A stretch of 64,000 nucleotides of DNA from Taenia hydatigena (taxonomy: Eukaryota > Platyhelminthes > Cestoda > Cyclophyllidea > Taeniidae): assembly GCA_036345935.2 (NCBI GenBank), contig JADWOT020001715.1, forward strand, positions 1-64,000, written 5' to 3'. Below the pieces are notes generated by a model. The model did no database searches. It was not told the origin of the DNA and saw only the letters and a program-made list of their open reading frames with translations. Positions 62,301 through 64,000 of this stretch are shown here, piece after piece; position 1 is the stretch's first letter, and the number at the start of each line of letters is the position of its first letter. The translations under genes were made by a program, and so were the position numbers.

Positions 62301-64000
62301 ATTAGACAAAGCGTACCGTGCTCTAAGAATTTTTCACCTCAGTCTTAAAGTGATCATCATAAGGCCCCGACTTACTTACCCACTTAATAGTAGGCTCTCT
62401 CTTGCAATTGCTACGCAGATCTCCATTGAAACCATAATGTTTTGTTTCATGCAGCTGGACTGAGAGTGTGCATTAAAGAAAACCAGGACGCGCCAAATTT
62501 TGTTCATTAAATCTAAATTTGGTTAGGATTAGGCTATAAGTGTTAGGCCACTTGCGTTCCAGTAAAATGCATTTCAACTGTAGGACGTTTGACGCCTAGG
62601 AATGGACACAATGTAGTGCGAATGATTTTAATACGAAAACTGGGACAGCATAAGTACATATCTGCGATCTAGCTTCTAGATATTTTATCGAAACTATTGA
62701 ATTGTGTACTTGACTCTTCCTTCTATCGCTGATAGCTGTGGTATTTTCCGTGTTGCGCATTCGAATTTGAACCTGTCCGATGTTTAAGTAGCCTATTTTG
62801 ACAAAGAAAGTTAAAATAAAGCAAGAATATAAAGCTGCGCTATTTTTAGTCTATTTAGATATAGAGCCGACCAAAATTGTATTCTAGCAGCCTATTCTAT
62901 TCAGTAATTGTTGGCGGCAGTTCCTTTATCAACTTGTAAGAGAGTAAGGTTCGGCCGATGATTAGAGCGCCTAGGATGACACAGATAGTTGACAATGAAC
63001 ATATCCGCACTCTAAGTGATCACAATGGGTTGAATTTGATAGTCATGTGCATGTTTTGTTCTGTAAACGCTTTCAACAAGGGTATAGAGCACAACTCTTT
63101 GCTCCCCTCTTTAATCCAAAATCGGCTAGAAATGAAACTCACCATTCGGCTTCCTTTTGTACTTGCTTGTAGCAGTTCTTGTTCACATATCTGGCTTTTT
63201 TGGCGTGTTCAATATGTGGAGAGTCCGTTTTAGCAAAGAAAGTTGCGATAGCGCAAATACATGCAATTTTGATCCAGACTTGTTCAATATTAAGACTTGG
63301 TGGTAAGCCCTCTTCTGCAATTGTTTGACATAGCATAGTAGTCCAATTTGGGAGACGAAACCAAGACTAGCAAAAGTACAGAGCCTTGTTTATTTTTATC
63401 CACATTGATGCGAAATTCCTCAGACTTGGGTATCAGCAGCTCATTACCTTCTGTAAGAGATTACAGCAGTTTCCGCTTTAAAATCGGACACCGCATGTGT
63501 GGTCGAGGTGAAGGGTGTCTATCATGACAAGGAAAGCTGGGACACTACAGGTCTTAGGATGCGTTTTGTTTTGTCTGTTTTGATCTCGAGTTTCCCAGTC
63601 ATGAGATTTGGCTGCTTACTTCTGTAAGCCCTTGCAGCAGGTCTTGCTATAAAATCGGGCAATGTCGGTGCACTTAAAATGGAGGTTGTCTATATCGGCA
63701 GGGAGAGCTAAGAAAGCACGGTAATAAAGGAAAATGAAAAAGTAAGGAAAGACTTGTGCACTTACAACAAAGATAAAGCAGTTTAGACTTAAAGATTGAT
63801 AATGCGAATGTGTGAAAATATGCGATAAAGTAAAGTTGAATAGGGTGAATTAAGCAATGCATTTTTTAAAAAGTAAAGTTTGCTTTACGGAGTAGGAACA
63901 TACTTCATGTTTGTCAAACACTTGTCTTCCCTTTTTATTAATAGCATTAGGCAGATAATTCACTCTGCGCCTGCTCTTGCTTCCTCCTCTTATTGACGAC
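59301..64000. repeat. Large repeat block C2, runs off the window
   Basis: Collinear with 14670-19410. Frames seen here, such as 60500-60868 plus (122 codons) and 63336-63139 minus, are not shared with C1. No gene is recognised. A short GCAT repeat occurs near 60026-60042. Confidence 0.85.

Noticed and set aside
1..64000. CRISPR arrays, bacterial operons, phage genes
   Set aside because: No regularly spaced short repeats, no ribosome-binding sites before long frames and no recognisable prokaryotic genes.

Overview
The window looks like repeat-rich, gene-poor nuclear DNA from an animal, probably an invertebrate. There are no operons, no dense long reading frames and no ribosomal or transfer RNA genes that I can support. 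The only recognisable coding material is eukaryotic or metazoan: a homeodomain exon ending at a classical intron position, remnants of a G-protein-coupled-receptor-kinase-like AGC kinase, and weaker remnants resembling a synaptogyrin, a kinesin motor and a C2 domain. GC is about 40 percent by eye. I cannot name the lineage from sequence alone.

Layout. From 1 to 11.5 kb the DNA is mostly single-copy within the window. It holds a head-to-head pair of broken kinase copies (3.9-5.4 kb) and a C2-like remnant (6.85-7.1 kb). At 11.5-12.3 kb lies a broken copy of a homeobox exon, followed by a repeat block (12.8-13.6 kb) and two copies of a short SINE-like element. From 14.6 to 19.4 kb runs block C1, which recurs as C2 at 59.1-64.0 kb and continues past the window end. 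At 20.3-22.7 kb is a near-identical tandem duplication whose two copies meet at a single N. From 23.4 to 28.1 kb the DNA is again mostly unique.

The rest is dominated by a diverged segmental duplication: unit A (28.1-41.85 kb) and unit B (46.65-58.35 kb), same orientation, roughly 80-90 percent identical where they align, with several insertions or deletions of 0.3-1.2 kb. Each carries one decayed synaptogyrin-like gene on the minus strand. Between them, at 41.9-42.9 kb, sits the intact homeobox exon, with a kinesin-like remnant just beyond it. Part of unit A (30.97-32.3 kb) is an inverted relative of C1/C2, so the region is a mosaic of direct and inverted copies of older blocks.

The short element, about 160-190 bp, appears five times plus fragments. 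One copy has a perfect 7-bp flanking repeat, and two copies have matching empty sites in paralogous blocks, so it was mobile. No reverse transcriptase, transposase or integrase frame was recognised. The genes seen do not form a pathway; apart from the homeobox exon they are debris carried along by duplication. Domain assignments rest on motif reading without database searches and should be weighed by the confidences given.
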